Shown: positions 19,080-29,030 of the stretch, piece by piece
Layout: each line of letters opens with the position of its first letter
How positions within the stretch are numbered: position 1 is the stretch's first letter
NCBI RefSeq assembly: GCF_018271995.1
Contig: NZ_JAGUCO010000010.1
Span: forward strand, 62,001-126,000
Source: Carboxylicivirga linearis
GTDB taxonomy: Bacteria; Bacteroidota; Bacteroidia; Bacteroidales; Marinilabiliaceae
Direction: 5' to 3'
Length of the DNA: 64,000 nt
Position numbers and translations under genes: made by a program
The notes under the pieces: model-generated
What the model was told of the DNA's origin: nothing
The model's input: only the letters and a program-made list of their open reading frames with translations
Database searches by the model: none

Positions 19080-21257
19080 ATGAAACAGACTTTTTTAATT
19101 GTAGTGTTGGCGCTGTTAGGTCAGCTCATTACGGCTCAACAAAACCAGCAGGATGTTGAGAAAAAAATCGATGAAATTATCAAACAATTGACTTTGAAAG
19201 AGAAAGTCAATATGTGTCATGCACAGTCTAAGTTCAGCTCTCCTGGTGTTCCCCGATTGGGTATTCCTGAGATATGGATGTCGGATGGGCCACATGGTGT
19301 ACGTGGTGAAATAAACTGGGATAACTGGGGTTATGCAGGATGGACCAACGATTCAATAACTGCCTTTCCGGCTTTAACCTGTTTGGCATCCACTTTTAAT
19401 CCTGATTTATCACACCAGTATGGTGTGGCTGTAGGTGAAGAAGCTCGCTATCGCAGAAAAGATATTTTGCTAGGACCTGGTGTAAATATTTACCGTACAC
19501 CTTTAAATGGTCGCAACTTCGAGTATATGGGAGAAGATCCCTATTTGGCATCAATAATGGTTGTTCCTTATGTGCAAGGTGTGCAGGAAAACGGAGTAGC
19601 TGCCTGTCTTAAGCACTATGCTTTAAATAACCAGGAAGAATGGCGAGGCCATATCAACGTAAATGTGGATGACAGAACTTTACACGAAATTTATTTACCT
19701 GCTTTTAAGGCGGCTGTTGAAAAAGGACATGTTTGGTCGGTAATGGGTGCTTATAACCAGTATAATGGTCAGCACACCAGTCATCACGAGGTTTTAGTAA
19801 ATAAGATTTTAAAAGGAGATTGGGGCTTCGACGGCGTATTAGTAACAGACTGGGGAAGTGCTCACAATACCAAAGAGGCAGCCTATAACGGTTTGGATAT
19901 TGAAATGGGAACCTGGACCGATGGTTTGACTTCTTCAACCAATTTTGCTTACGACAACTACTATTTGGCTGATCCCTTTTATGAATTGTTGAAAAGTGGT
20001 GAAATTGATGAGTCTGTTGTGGATGAAAAAGTACGTCGTATTCTGCGTTTAATGTTCCGTACTAATATGAATATGGAACGTCCTTTAGGCCGAATGAACA
20101 ATAAAGAGCATCATGATGTGGCACGTAAGGTGGCCACCGAGGGTATCGTACTGATGAAAAACGAAAAGAATTTCTTCCCTCTCGATTCAGAAAAAGAGAT
20201 GACCATTGCTGTAATCGGAGAAAATGCAACAAAGATGATGACCATCGGCGGAGGTTCTTCTGAGTTGAAAGCACAATACGAAATCAGTCCTTTGGAGGGC
20301 ATCAAACAACGTTTTACCAAAGCTACTATTTTGCATTCAATGGGTTATTCATCAGGTCCTTCAGCATACGGACGCGTTATTCCTCCATATTTAGATCAGG
20401 ATAGTTTACATGCAGCAGCTGTTGAAACGGCAAAAAAAGCAGATATTGTTTTGTTCGTAGGTGGTTTAAATAAAAACCATCATCAGGATTGTGAAGGTGG
20501 CGATCGTTTGGCTTTTGAATTACCATTTAATCAGGATGCCTTGTTGAACGATATCATTGAAGTCAATCCAAACGTAGGTATGGTAATGATCAGTGGTAAT
20601 GCAGTAGCTATGCCTTGGTTGAAGGATGTTAAAGCGATGATTCAAGCTTGGTACTTAGGAAGTGAAACCGGAAATGCCATTGCTGATGTAGTAAGTGGAG
20701 ATGTGAATCCATCAGGTAAACTGCCATTCTCGTTCCCTGCTAAATTGGAGGATAATGCAGCGCATTTTTATGGCGAGTTATCTTATCCTGGCGATAGTAT
20801 TGATCAGTATTACAAAGAAGGAATATTGGTAGGATACCGTTGGCACGATACTAAAAAAGTTAAACCATTATTCGCTTTTGGTCATGGTTTATCATATAGC
20901 TCATTTGAGATGAGTAATATTAAAACCGATAAGGATAGTTATTTTGCCGGTGAAACTATGACTGTTAGTTGCGATGTTGCTAATGTTGGAGAAGTTGATG
21001 GAGCTGAGGTGGTGCAGGTTTATGTGGGTAAACCAAAATCAGAAGTGGAGAGAGCAGTAAAAGAATTGAAAGGATTTGATAAAATTCAGGTAGCTGCTAA
21101 TGGTAAACAATCGGTGAATATTACGATCAATATTGATGATTTAGCTTATTATTGTACTGATAAAAGTGACTGGGAACTTGAAAAAGGTCAGTATGTGGTT
21201 TATGTTGGAACAGCATCTGATAATATTAAAAAGAAAATAAAAGTTTCGGTTAAATAA
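19080..21257 (+). CDS. GH3 beta-glucosidase
   Basis: A 725-residue exported enzyme (signal to about LITAQ, residue 20). The GH3 N-terminal barrel carries MSDGPHGVRGE, KHYALNNQE and the nucleophile D257 in VLVTDWGS. The alpha/beta sandwich domain and a C-terminal fibronectin-III-like domain follow. It would hydrolyse the de-xylosylated gluco-oligosaccharides left by the GH31. The gene has a terminator before it and a stem-loop after it, so it is probably a separate unit between the operon and its regulator. Confidence 0.93.
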   Translation: MKQTFLIVVLALLGQLITAQQNQQDVEKKIDEIIKQLTLKEKVNMCHAQSKFSSPGVPRLGIPEIWMSDGPHGVRGEINWDNWGYAGWTNDSITAFPALTCLASTFNPDLSHQYGVAVGEEARYRRKDILLGPGVNIYRTPLNGRNFEYMGEDPYLASIMVVPYVQGVQENGVAACLKHYALNNQEEWRGHINVNVDDRTLHEIYLPAFKAAVEKGHVWSVMGAYNQYNGQHTSHHEVLVNKILKGDWGFDGVLVTDWGSAHNTKEAAYNGLDIEMGTWTDGLTSSTNFAYDNYYLADPFYELLKSGEIDESVVDEKVRRILRLMFRTNMNMERPLGRMNNKEHHDVARKVATEGIVLMKNEKNFFPLDSEKEMTIAVIGENATKMMTIGGGSSELKAQYEISPLEGIKQRFTKATILHSMGYSSGPSAYGRVIPPYLDQDSLHAAAVETAKKADIVLFVGGLNKNHHQDCEGGDRLAFELPFNQDALLNDIIEVNPNVGMVMISGNAVAMPWLKDVKAMIQAWYLGSETGNAIADVVSGDVNPSGKLPFSFPAKLEDNAAHFYGELSYPGDSIDQYYKEGILVGYRWHDTKKVKPLFAFGHGLSYSSFEMSNIKTDKDSYFAGETMTVSCDVANVGEVDGAEVVQVYVGKPKSEVERAVKELKGFDKIQVAANGKQSVNITINIDDLAYYCTDKSDWELEKGQYVVYVGTASDNIKKKIKVSVK

Positions 21258-21264
21258 CTATTAC

Positions 21265-21302
21265 AAGGTCTTCATCAATTAAATTTAGTTGGTGAAGACC
21301 TT
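21265..21302 (+). terminator. Stem-loop after GH3
   Basis: A 16-bp stem with two G-U pairs (21265-21280 with 21287-21302) and loop AAATTT. No long U-run follows, so termination may be partial and some read-through into the regulator gene is possible. Confidence 0.65.
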
Positions 21303-21319
21303 CAATAAAAATTAATTGA

Positions 21320-24300
21320 ATGGGTCTCAATATACGTAAGTTGTTTGTTAAGTTACTTCTGCTGATCTTAATTTTACCTTCCTCTATATCAGCTGCAGAG
21401 CAATATTCATTTCTTCGTTTGAGTGCTCGTGACGGACTAATTAATAACCAGGTTACCTATTTATTTGAGGATTCAAAAGGTTTTATCTGGATTGGAACTA
21501 CCTCCGGACTAAGTCGCTTTGATGGCACCCATTTTGTAAATTACTCCCACAATAGAGACGATTCAACAAGTATTCGAGATAATTATATTTCAAATATTCA
21601 GGAAGATAAAGATGGTTTGCTTTGGATTGAGACCCGCTGGGAAATGTCGATATATAATCCATTAACCAATCAGTTTACTAATAATATAAGCGACTATCTT
21701 TTACCCAAGGGAATTACTGAGCAGATATCCAGAGTTTATGTTGATATGAATAAGGAAACCTGGTATCGGTCGGGAGCCAGCGGTAAATACTTATTAATTG
21801 ACTCTGTTTCGAAACAATTGTATGATCCCTTTCATACAGAGAATGATAGTCAGCAGCAATTAATTCATAAACAAGGATTGTATTATCTCCTATATGAAAA
21901 TGGTAAGATTGAAATTTACAATGACCAAAATTATCAGTTAATTCATGCATATAATGAAATAACACAAATCTATTCAAATGATCACCTTCCAGTGCTTTTT
22001 GTAGATGACGATGGTGATTTATATGTGTACGGAAATAATGACGGGATTTATTATTATCATTCAGCCGAAAAAGAATGGAAACATTTAACTACAGATTCCG
22101 GAATTCAGTTATCGAGTAATATTATTCGCAAGATAGAGCAAGATGGTAAAGGTTTAATTTGGGTAGGTACCGACCACGGAGGTATTGATTTAATTAATAA
22201 GTATTCTCAAAAGGTTCAGACTTTGTATTATCAAAGAGATAATCCAACAAGTATATCACAAAATACCATTACAGGACTATTTTTAGATAGTAACAACATT
22301 ATGTGGGTGGGTACTTTTAAAAATGGAATATCTTACTATCACGAGAGCATACATAAATTCTCACATTATCATAGTACCAGTAATCTTCACAATACACTTC
22401 CGTTTAACGATGTAAATTGTTTTGCCGAAGATGAAAACGGAAATTTATGGATTGGAACTAATGGCGGTGGACTCATTTATTTTAATAGAAAGAAGAATAC
22501 ATATACCAGGTATAGACACAATCCCAAAAATACAAATAGCTTAAGCAGTAATGTTATTGTGGGGTTGCTTGTTGACTCTGATGGCACCTTATGGATTGGA
22601 ACATATACTGGCGGATTAAATTCTTTTGACGGCAGAAACTTCACTCACTATAAAACGATAAAAGGCGACGAGCATTCTATTTCAAGTAATGATATTTGGG
22701 ATATAGTAGAAGATAACGAACACCGCTTATGGATTGCAACCTTAGGAGGTGGAGTAAGTTTATTTGATAAACAAACCAGTAAGTTTATTGATATACCCAA
22801 TACCGGAAATGTGCAACTTCCTTCACCGTTTGTTAGTCAGATATATAAAATGAGTTCAGGTAATCTTGTATTTGGAACTGCTTTAGGAGTAGTTTTTTAC
22901 GATATGCAAGAAAAAAGGTACCGATACCATCCAAAAGAGGTAAAAAACTCAGCTTTGCCTATTAGTAATAATAATGTAAACGATGTATTTGAGGATAGCC
23001 GCGGGTGGATTTGGATTGCAACGCGTGAGGGTTTAACCATGTTTGATCCTAACAATGATTATATCAGATCGTTTGATGATGATGACGGACTGCCGGCTGA
23101 AATTATTAATTGTATATTAGAGGATGAATTTCAAACCATTTGGATCAGTAAATCATCCGGTTTATCTCAGATTATTCCTAAACCTGTTGCTCAGGTAAAT
23201 CAATACGGATTTAATGTTATCAATTATACCGAGGATGATGGTTTGCAAGGGAAGGAATTTAATGTAAATGCCAGTTTGCGAACCTCTGAAAATGAATTGA
23301 TTTTTGGTGGTCCCAATGGTTTTAATTTATTTGAAACCAAGAGTATAAAGTTTAATAAAGTTCTTCCTGATGTAGTCTTTACCGATTTGCAGATATTTAA
23401 TAAGTCATTAAATGTTGGAGAAAAAATCAATGGTCGTCAGGTTCTGCAAGAATCAATAACAGAAACAAATGAAATTACCCTTAAGCATTCAATGAATGTG
23501 TTTTCAATTGAGTTTGCAGCTTTAAGCTTTTTCAATCCTCAAAAAATAAAGTACAAGTACATGCTTGAGGGGTTTGATCAGGATTGGATTGAGAAATCAA
23601 GTAAAAACCCCAAAGTAACCTACACGAATTTAAACAGGGGTGATTATGTTTTTAAAGTAAAAGCCTGTAATAATGATGGCTTTTGGAACGAAACACCCGT
23701 GGAATTAAAAATTACCATACTTCCACCATTTTATGCTTCTACTTTAGCATTTGTAATCTATTTTATAATTATTGCATGTATTCTCATTTATATCCGCTAT
23801 TCAATGCTAAAAAAAGAGCGGATAAAGTTACAAATGGAGAATGATAGAATTCTGGCAAAGAAGCATCATGAGATGGATGAGATGAAGCTTCGTTTTTTAA
23901 CCAATGTTAGTCATGAGTTTAGGACTCCGTTAACATTGATATTGACTCCGTTGGAGAAATTATTGAAAATGGATAAGGAGCCTGGTGAGCATAAGCTGTT
24001 GGAAACTATCAATAGAAATACGCATGAATTATTAAATCTGGTCAATCAATTGCTTGATTTTAGAAGACTGGATCTTCATGGTTTACAATTTAATCCGTCG
24101 TACGGCGATATTGTTAAGTTTTTAAGTGGTGTTTGTAATAACTTTTCAGATTCTTTTCAGAAAGCTGGAATTCAGTTCTCGTTTCAATGTTCCATTAACC
24201 AGTTATTCTTCCGCTTTGACCATGAGAAACTGAATAAAGTAACGATGAACTTACTGTCTAATGCACTTAAATTTACACAAAAAGGAGGTTGGGTGAAACT

Positions 24301-25420
24301 CAATGTAGATCAGTCAATAAGTAATGTAGATGGTCAAAAGCAGATTATTATTTCGGTAAAAGATAATGGCGTTGGTATTGCAGAAGAAGATCATGATAAG
24401 ATTTTTGAAAGATTTTATCAATCAAGCAACAGTAGCGCATTGGGTTTTTCGGGAAGTGGAATAGGTTTGAATCTGGTAAAAGAAATGGTTGAGCTTCATC
24501 AAGGGACCATCACAGTGAAATCAAAGCCCAATCAGGGAGCAGAATTTATTGTATCGATACCTATTCCAGCAGAAGCTCTGGTTGAAGAGGTGCAAAAAGA
24601 AGTTGTACCAGAAGAAAAACCAAAGGCTCCAACACCGAAAAAAAGTAAGAGTAAAGGTAAACCGGTTATTCTGTTAATAGAAGATAATTTCGACTTCAGA
24701 TCATTTATGCGTGAGACCCTGGAGGAATTGTATGAAGTAAAAGAAGCTGCAGACGGAGTAGAAGGATATGAGCTGGTGTATAAGGTAATACCGGATATGA
24801 TTATAAGTGATGTAATGATGCCACGAATGGATGGTTTGGAGATGTGTAAGAAACTGAAAAGTGACATCCGAACTTCGCATATTCCTTTAATTCTCTTAAC
24901 CGCTCGTACGGCAGATGAAGATAAAATTAAAGGTTTGGAAATAGGTGCAGATGATTATATTACTAAGCCTTTTAATATGGATTTGTTATTGCTTCGAATT
25001 CAGAATTTGGTTGAAAAAAGACAGAAAGTCCAAAGTCAATTTCAAAAGAATGTTGATATAGCTCCATCAAAAGTTGAAATAACTTCGTTAGATGAAAAAC
25101 TTATAAAAAAAGCCATTGCTTGTGTTGAGAAGAATTTATCCGAATCAAAATTCTCGGTGGAAGATTTAAGTAGAGAATTGGGAATGAGTCGGGTTTATCT
25201 TTACAAGAAACTAATGGCCATAACGGGTAAAAGTCCGGTTGAATTTATTCGTATAATAAGATTGAAACGAGGAGCTCAGTTACTGGAAAAAAGTCAGTTG
25301 ACTGTTGCTGAAATAGCATATGAAGTTGGATTTAACAGTCCACGTTATTTTAGTAAGTATTTTAAGGAAGAGTATGGAATGCTGCCCACTGCTTATATAA
25401 AAGCTAAAGCGAATAAGTAA
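21320..25420 (+). CDS. Hybrid two-component system regulator (HTCS)
   Basis: A 1366-residue single-chain two-component regulator. A signal or anchor (1-25) precedes a periplasmic sensor of two propellers, with about ten visible reg_prop motifs of the W-I-G-T-x-x-G-G-L type (residues 55-620), and a Y_Y_Y domain (about 735-800). A transmembrane helix (about 805-826), HisKA with H865 in NVSHEFRTP, HATPase (N981, DNGVGI 1015-1020, GSGIGL), receiver domain with D1164 (ISDVMMP) and K1216, and an AraC-type DNA-binding domain (about 1265-1366) follow. Such regulators sense oligosaccharides in the periplasm and activate their neighbouring PUL. The xyloglucan operon upstream is the expected target. Confidence 0.95.
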   Translation: MGLNIRKLFVKLLLLILILPSSISAAEQYSFLRLSARDGLINNQVTYLFEDSKGFIWIGTTSGLSRFDGTHFVNYSHNRDDSTSIRDNYISNIQEDKDGLLWIETRWEMSIYNPLTNQFTNNISDYLLPKGITEQISRVYVDMNKETWYRSGASGKYLLIDSVSKQLYDPFHTENDSQQQLIHKQGLYYLLYENGKIEIYNDQNYQLIHAYNEITQIYSNDHLPVLFVDDDGDLYVYGNNDGIYYYHSAEKEWKHLTTDSGIQLSSNIIRKIEQDGKGLIWVGTDHGGIDLINKYSQKVQTLYYQRDNPTSISQNTITGLFLDSNNIMWVGTFKNGISYYHESIHKFSHYHSTSNLHNTLPFNDVNCFAEDENGNLWIGTNGGGLIYFNRKKNTYTRYRHNPKNTNSLSSNVIVGLLVDSDGTLWIGTYTGGLNSFDGRNFTHYKTIKGDEHSISSNDIWDIVEDNEHRLWIATLGGGVSLFDKQTSKFIDIPNTGNVQLPSPFVSQIYKMSSGNLVFGTALGVVFYDMQEKRYRYHPKEVKNSALPISNNNVNDVFEDSRGWIWIATREGLTMFDPNNDYIRSFDDDDGLPAEIINCILEDEFQTIWISKSSGLSQIIPKPVAQVNQYGFNVINYTEDDGLQGKEFNVNASLRTSENELIFGGPNGFNLFETKSIKFNKVLPDVVFTDLQIFNKSLNVGEKINGRQVLQESITETNEITLKHSMNVFSIEFAALSFFNPQKIKYKYMLEGFDQDWIEKSSKNPKVTYTNLNRGDYVFKVKACNNDGFWNETPVELKITILPPFYASTLAFVIYFIIIACILIYIRYSMLKKERIKLQMENDRILAKKHHEMDEMKLRFLTNVSHEFRTPLTLILTPLEKLLKMDKEPGEHKLLETINRNTHELLNLVNQLLDFRRLDLHGLQFNPSYGDIVKFLSGVCNNFSDSFQKAGIQFSFQCSINQLFFRFDHEKLNKVTMNLLSNALKFTQKGGWVKLNVDQSISNVDGQKQIIISVKDNGVGIAEEDHDKIFERFYQSSNSSALGFSGSGIGLNLVKEMVELHQGTITVKSKPNQGAEFIVSIPIPAEALVEEVQKEVVPEEKPKAPTPKKSKSKGKPVILLIEDNFDFRSFMRETLEELYEVKEAADGVEGYELVYKVIPDMIISDVMMPRMDGLEMCKKLKSDIRTSHIPLILLTARTADEDKIKGLEIGADDYITKPFNMDLLLLRIQNLVEKRQKVQSQFQKNVDIAPSKVEITSLDEKLIKKAIACVEKNLSESKFSVEDLSRELGMSRVYLYKKLMAITGKSPVEFIRIIRLKRGAQLLEKSQLTVAEIAYEVGFNSPRYFSKYFKEEYGMLPTAYIKAKANK

Positions 25421-25443
25421 ATTAATTTGACGTGTATATATTA

Positions 25444-25482
25444 AAAGGCTGTTTGAAGTATTTTCAGGCAGCCTTTAGTTTT
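25444..25482. terminator. Bidirectional terminator between HTCS and the TPR gene
   Basis: A 14-bp stem with two G-U pairs (AAAGGCTG core, 25444-25457 with 25463-25476), followed by AGTTTTATTATT. It lies between two convergent genes and can serve both. Confidence 0.8.
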
Positions 25483-25483
25483 A

Positions 25484-26026
25484 TTATTGTATCTGTAATT
25501 TTAATTCTATTTCCTTCTGAAACATAGGGTAAGAAGGAAGACCTCGCTGAACCTGTTTGGTAATATCATTTCCAACACCCTGATACATTTGCTTCAACTC
25601 TCTTGTTCTTTTTTTTGCAGCCTCCATAAACTGTTTTTGGATTAAAGCCTTTGTATATTGAAAAATCAATCCAGGAACAGGAACAGCATACATATAGCCG
25701 GGTTGCACATTGGTGCGATAAATGTTTTGAAAAGCTTGTTCTGCCATGTTTAATTTGCCACTAAATGCATAAGCCATTGCCAGGTTATACCAATCGTGTC
25801 GGTAGTTTCCTAAATGACATGCTTCTTTCAGGTAAACGATACTTTCATTGTATTTCTTTCGTTTATAAAGTGATAATCCACAGATTCGATTCGATTTAAA
25901 TGCAATTACCTTATTTCGAGAGTGTACCATGGGCTTCGCAAGTTTAATCGCCATTTGATATTTTCCATGGGTTGAGGCATAGTCGGCCCTTTCTAAGCGA
26001 CGATTTTTAAATAGAATTAAGTGCAT
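25484..26026 (-). CDS. Small TPR-repeat protein of unknown function
   Basis: A 180-residue basic protein with no signal peptide. Helical repeats in residues about 10-110 (for example SRNKVIAFKSNRICGLSLYK, YNESIVYLKEACHLG and YNLAMAYAFSGKLNMAEQAF) fit three tetratricopeptide units. A charged C-terminal region follows. It is convergent with the HTCS gene and divergent from the NagB-like gene. Nothing ties it to the polysaccharide genes. A cytoplasmic scaffolding role is only a guess from the fold. Confidence 0.7.
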   Translation of the reverse strand: MHLILFKNRRLERADYASTHGKYQMAIKLAKPMVHSRNKVIAFKSNRICGLSLYKRKKYNESIVYLKEACHLGNYRHDWYNLAMAYAFSGKLNMAEQAFQNIYRTNVQPGYMYAVPVPGLIFQYTKALIQKQFMEAAKKRTRELKQMYQGVGNDITKQVQRGLPSYPMFQKEIELKLQIQ

Positions 26027-26052
26027 GCTGGATAATCAATTTAGATATAGTC

Positions 26053-26060
26053 CAAAATTA
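26053..26060 (-). promoter_or_regulatory. Possible -7 element for the TPR gene
   Basis: On the - strand this reads TAATTTTG, an exact match to TAnnTTTG, 27 bases before the start codon. No -33 box at the expected spacing was found. Confidence 0.35.
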
Positions 26061-26202
26061 ACTTCTTTAAACCAAAAAATCAGATTTTAGAACAAAGAAA
26101 GCCATGTGTAAATACTTGATACTTCAATTCCCTTCGAAAATGTGTATTTTGCGTTAAGTAAATAAAAAACTAATCTCTATCGCAATAAAATAGGTATTTG
26201 TT

Positions 26203-27123
26203 ATGAGTGAAAAGAATATGCAATTTACAAGATATGAAGACAACAATAATGTTTGGTTGTCGAAAAATAGCGATCAGGAAATTACCTTTACTGATTATGG
26301 CATAAAGCCAACTGTGCTTAATAGTGAAGCGGAAGTAGGTAAGGCTATGTTAAACGAACTATACCAAACTGCTGCATCAAAAGAGGGGGATATTAATATT
26401 GCTCTACTTGGAGGAAGAGGTGCACAGGAATTACATCGTTTGTTAGGAGAACTTGCCAAGTCATCAGAACAGGATGACTTGTTTGCCCGGTTAAATGTGT
26501 TTACTCAGGATGCTTTGGCGCCAATGGGTATGAGTAATGGTTTTAGTTTTGTCAGGGATTTTGAGCGAATTTTAGGCGAAGACTTTTTTAAGAAAATCAA
26601 AAGCTTTACTCCCATGCGAACGGATACAAAAGATCTTGAATCGGCATTTATGGAGTATCTCACAAAATTGGAGGACTTAGGCGGATTAGATATCTTTTTT
26701 ATTGGCCATGGTCCGGAAGAAAATCAAGCTTCTCATTTAGCCTATATAAAGCCTTTTTCCGGGGCTCAATATCATAATGTAGCAGGAATCATTCCCATAT
26801 CAAGCAGTATTTTAGAGCATCACATCAGTAAGTTTAAAGCGGGTGGAAGTGTTGTAAGTGAAAGTGATGAAAAGGAATGCAGATCAGCTGAGTTTATTCT
26901 TACTTTAGGGCCTGCTGCCATATTACATGCCAAAAAGGTAGTTCAGTCAGTGGTTGATGCCAGCACAGCTCCGGCAAAGGTCCAAACCTTTTCAAATGTA
27001 CTAAGCACTCAATTGAGTTCCGATAAAGATGAATTGATGAAACAGCTTAATGCCAACCCTGGATTATGGATCAGGCTGCATCCGAATTCTAAATCTTTTG
27101 TATTACCCGATTTAGGTTTGTAA
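26203..27123 (+). CDS. Divergent NagB/6-phosphogluconolactonase-fold protein
   Basis: A 306-residue cytoplasmic protein aligned by eye to the glucosamine-6-phosphate isomerase/6-phosphogluconolactonase family. ALLGGRGAQELHRLL (67-81) matches the phosphate-binding GGSTP-type loop. FTQDALAPMG (100-109) matches the region that normally reads F-x-D-E. FFIGHGPEENQASHLAY (165-181) matches the G-x-G-x-DGH-x-A-F block. D103 and H178 seem retained, but the canonical Glu of DE and the Asp of DGH are not. The reaction may therefore be different or lost. LTLGPAAILHAKKVV matches the late I-T-L-G-x-x-x-L-x-A-K motif. It stands alone between a promoter gap and a terminator. Confidence 0.65.
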   Translation: MSEKNMQFTRYEDNNNVWLSKNSDQEITFTDYGIKPTVLNSEAEVGKAMLNELYQTAASKEGDINIALLGGRGAQELHRLLGELAKSSEQDDLFARLNVFTQDALAPMGMSNGFSFVRDFERILGEDFFKKIKSFTPMRTDTKDLESAFMEYLTKLEDLGGLDIFFIGHGPEENQASHLAYIKPFSGAQYHNVAGIIPISSSILEHHISKFKAGGSVVSESDEKECRSAEFILTLGPAAILHAKKVVQSVVDASTAPAKVQTFSNVLSTQLSSDKDELMKQLNANPGLWIRLHPNSKSFVLPDLGL

Positions 27124-27261
27124 AAAATCATTAAGCATCAGTTATTAGATGTGGTGCTTGCAATCAAGGTATATAAAATACAACAACTCCCATAAATCGA
27201 TATGGTTTAATAATTATTTTATCAATTACTTTTTGGCAAGTAAAACCTAGTTGGAAAAGAA

Positions 27262-27299
27262 AAAGGCTACCTAATATTACAGGTAGCCTTTGTTTCTTT
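27262..27299. terminator. Bidirectional terminator between NagB-like and SusD genes
   Basis: A perfect 11-bp stem AAAGGCTACCT/AGGTAGCCTTT (27262-27272 with 27281-27291), with GTTTCTTTC on the + side and a T-rich run on the - side. It ends both the NagB-like gene and the SusCD operon of the second locus. Confidence 0.85.
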
Positions 27300-27311
27300 C
27301 TAAGTGTTCTA

Positions 27312-29021
27312 TTAATTATACCCTGGGTTTTGATCCCATTTAATATCTGTATTTCGTTGAATTTCGCTCAACGGAATAGGTAATAACATTATTCGCGGCT
27401 CAAGACCACTAATGGTTCCTTTAATGGAAACATCGGTGTTGATTTGAGCTCTTTCAATCAAAGTACCTGTTCGCATTAGTGTAATTCTTCGGTTCTCTTC
27501 CGCAAATAACTCACGGGCTCTTTCATCAAGGATGAAATCCATGGTAATATCCGAGGAGCTCACTTCGCCTAAAGTGCTGTTACCTGATTCTATTCTGGCA
27601 TTCTTAAAGGCTCTATTACGAATAATATTAATATCGTCTGAGGCTCCGCCCGGATTGTTGTTTTTAAATCGGGCTTCAGCTCTTAATAAGTATGTTTCAC
27701 CAAGGCGCATCATTGGAAAATCTTTAATACAAGTCCATCCCCATGCATCATCTGGGTCAAATGAGTCCCATTTGCGGGTATAAGGGAACATTGCTTCTAA
27801 AGTATCAGCTCTGGCAATTACAACCTGATCGCCTGTTTTTACTTCACGTACTTCAACAGCATCCGGTGAATCGGCAGAAACACGATAACCATCAGCATCT
27901 ATTCCAATAGTAGCGCTCCAATCAGCAGCATTGTAATGGAATGTTCGAGTGATGTTAAATTCGGAATTACGCATATCACCCTCTTCATATAACTCATATT
28001 TAACCCAGTTGCTAGGACGCATTCTGCCGTTACCACGTCCACCATACGGACTGATAATTCCTTCATCCGGATCATTTACTTCATAAGCCATACCTGGAAC
28101 ATTGTGATAAGCAGGAACCCAAACACGGCGTTGCTGAGGAGCATTGGTAAATCCACCACTTACGTTTTTGGTATATTCCAACTCAAAAGTCCAGATGGCT
28201 TCCATATTACCTTGAGAACGACGTTGGTTACCATACATAAACATATCATGAAAATAATCTCCGTCTTTAGCCTCTGCAATTCCGTACCGATCTTCAATCA
28301 AATTGAATTTGCCACTTTGAATGATGGTAGTTAACACTTCCTCAGCCAAAGAAGGTTGGTCGGTTCTCAGATAAACTTCGCCAAGGCATTGCATGGCCAT
28401 ATGTTTATTGGCTCTGCTTTCAGAAACTGTTCCGTCTATGGCAGGAAGATTATCGGCTGCATAAATTAAGTCGGCAATAATTTGAGCGTTTACTTCTGCA
28501 ACGGGTGTACGTACAAAATCCGTTTTAGCCGATGAAGTTGGTTCCGTTAATAAAGGAACATCGCCATACAGTGTCGCCAAAAGATTATAGGCGTATGCTC
28601 TGAAGAATAATGCTTCACCAATTTTTTCAGGATCACCATCTTCGCCAATGGCTTTAAGAGTATTGTTGGCGTTGTTGATGATTTGGTAACATTGGCTCCA
28701 CATATAACTTACGGCACCATTTTCACCATTCAGGTCTTCATATTTAAAGAACGGTATCTCAACCCCTTCAATACCACCAGGAGAACATACATCGGTTCCC
28801 ACTTGCCACACACAGTTCCATCCCTGACGGTTAGACCATGTCCATAATTGTCCAAAACGGTAGTGTAAACCTTTTAGTGCTGCTTCAATACCAGCTTCGT
28901 CAGTTAAGGTTTCGGGTGCATAAGATGAATAGGGTGTTTCATCTAAAAAATCATCACTACATGAGATGGCTATAAAAATGAAAGCCATCGCTACTATCAT
29001 TGTGAATTTTCTTGTCTTCAT
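27312..29021 (-). CDS. SusD-like glycan-binding lipoprotein (second locus)
   Basis: A 569-residue SusD/RagB lipoprotein (AISCSDDFLD, lipid cysteine C21) with the family motifs LFFRAYAYNLLATLYGDVPL and the C-terminal FILDERARELFAEENRRITLMRTG. It begins 10 bases after the SusC stop, so the two are co-transcribed. It should cap the transporter encoded by the SusC gene. It is distant from the SusD at 10411-12030, so the two systems probably take different glycans. Confidence 0.95.
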   Translation of the reverse strand: MKTRKFTMIVAMAFIFIAISCSDDFLDETPYSSYAPETLTDEAGIEAALKGLHYRFGQLWTWSNRQGWNCVWQVGTDVCSPGGIEGVEIPFFKYEDLNGENGAVSYMWSQCYQIINNANNTLKAIGEDGDPEKIGEALFFRAYAYNLLATLYGDVPLLTEPTSSAKTDFVRTPVAEVNAQIIADLIYAADNLPAIDGTVSESRANKHMAMQCLGEVYLRTDQPSLAEEVLTTIIQSGKFNLIEDRYGIAEAKDGDYFHDMFMYGNQRRSQGNMEAIWTFELEYTKNVSGGFTNAPQQRRVWVPAYHNVPGMAYEVNDPDEGIISPYGGRGNGRMRPSNWVKYELYEEGDMRNSEFNITRTFHYNAADWSATIGIDADGYRVSADSPDAVEVREVKTGDQVVIARADTLEAMFPYTRKWDSFDPDDAWGWTCIKDFPMMRLGETYLLRAEARFKNNNPGGASDDINIIRNRAFKNARIESGNSTLGEVSSSDITMDFILDERARELFAEENRRITLMRTGTLIERAQINTDVSIKGTISGLEPRIMLLPIPLSEIQRNTDIKWDQNPGYN

Positions 29022-29030
29022 AGCTTCTTT

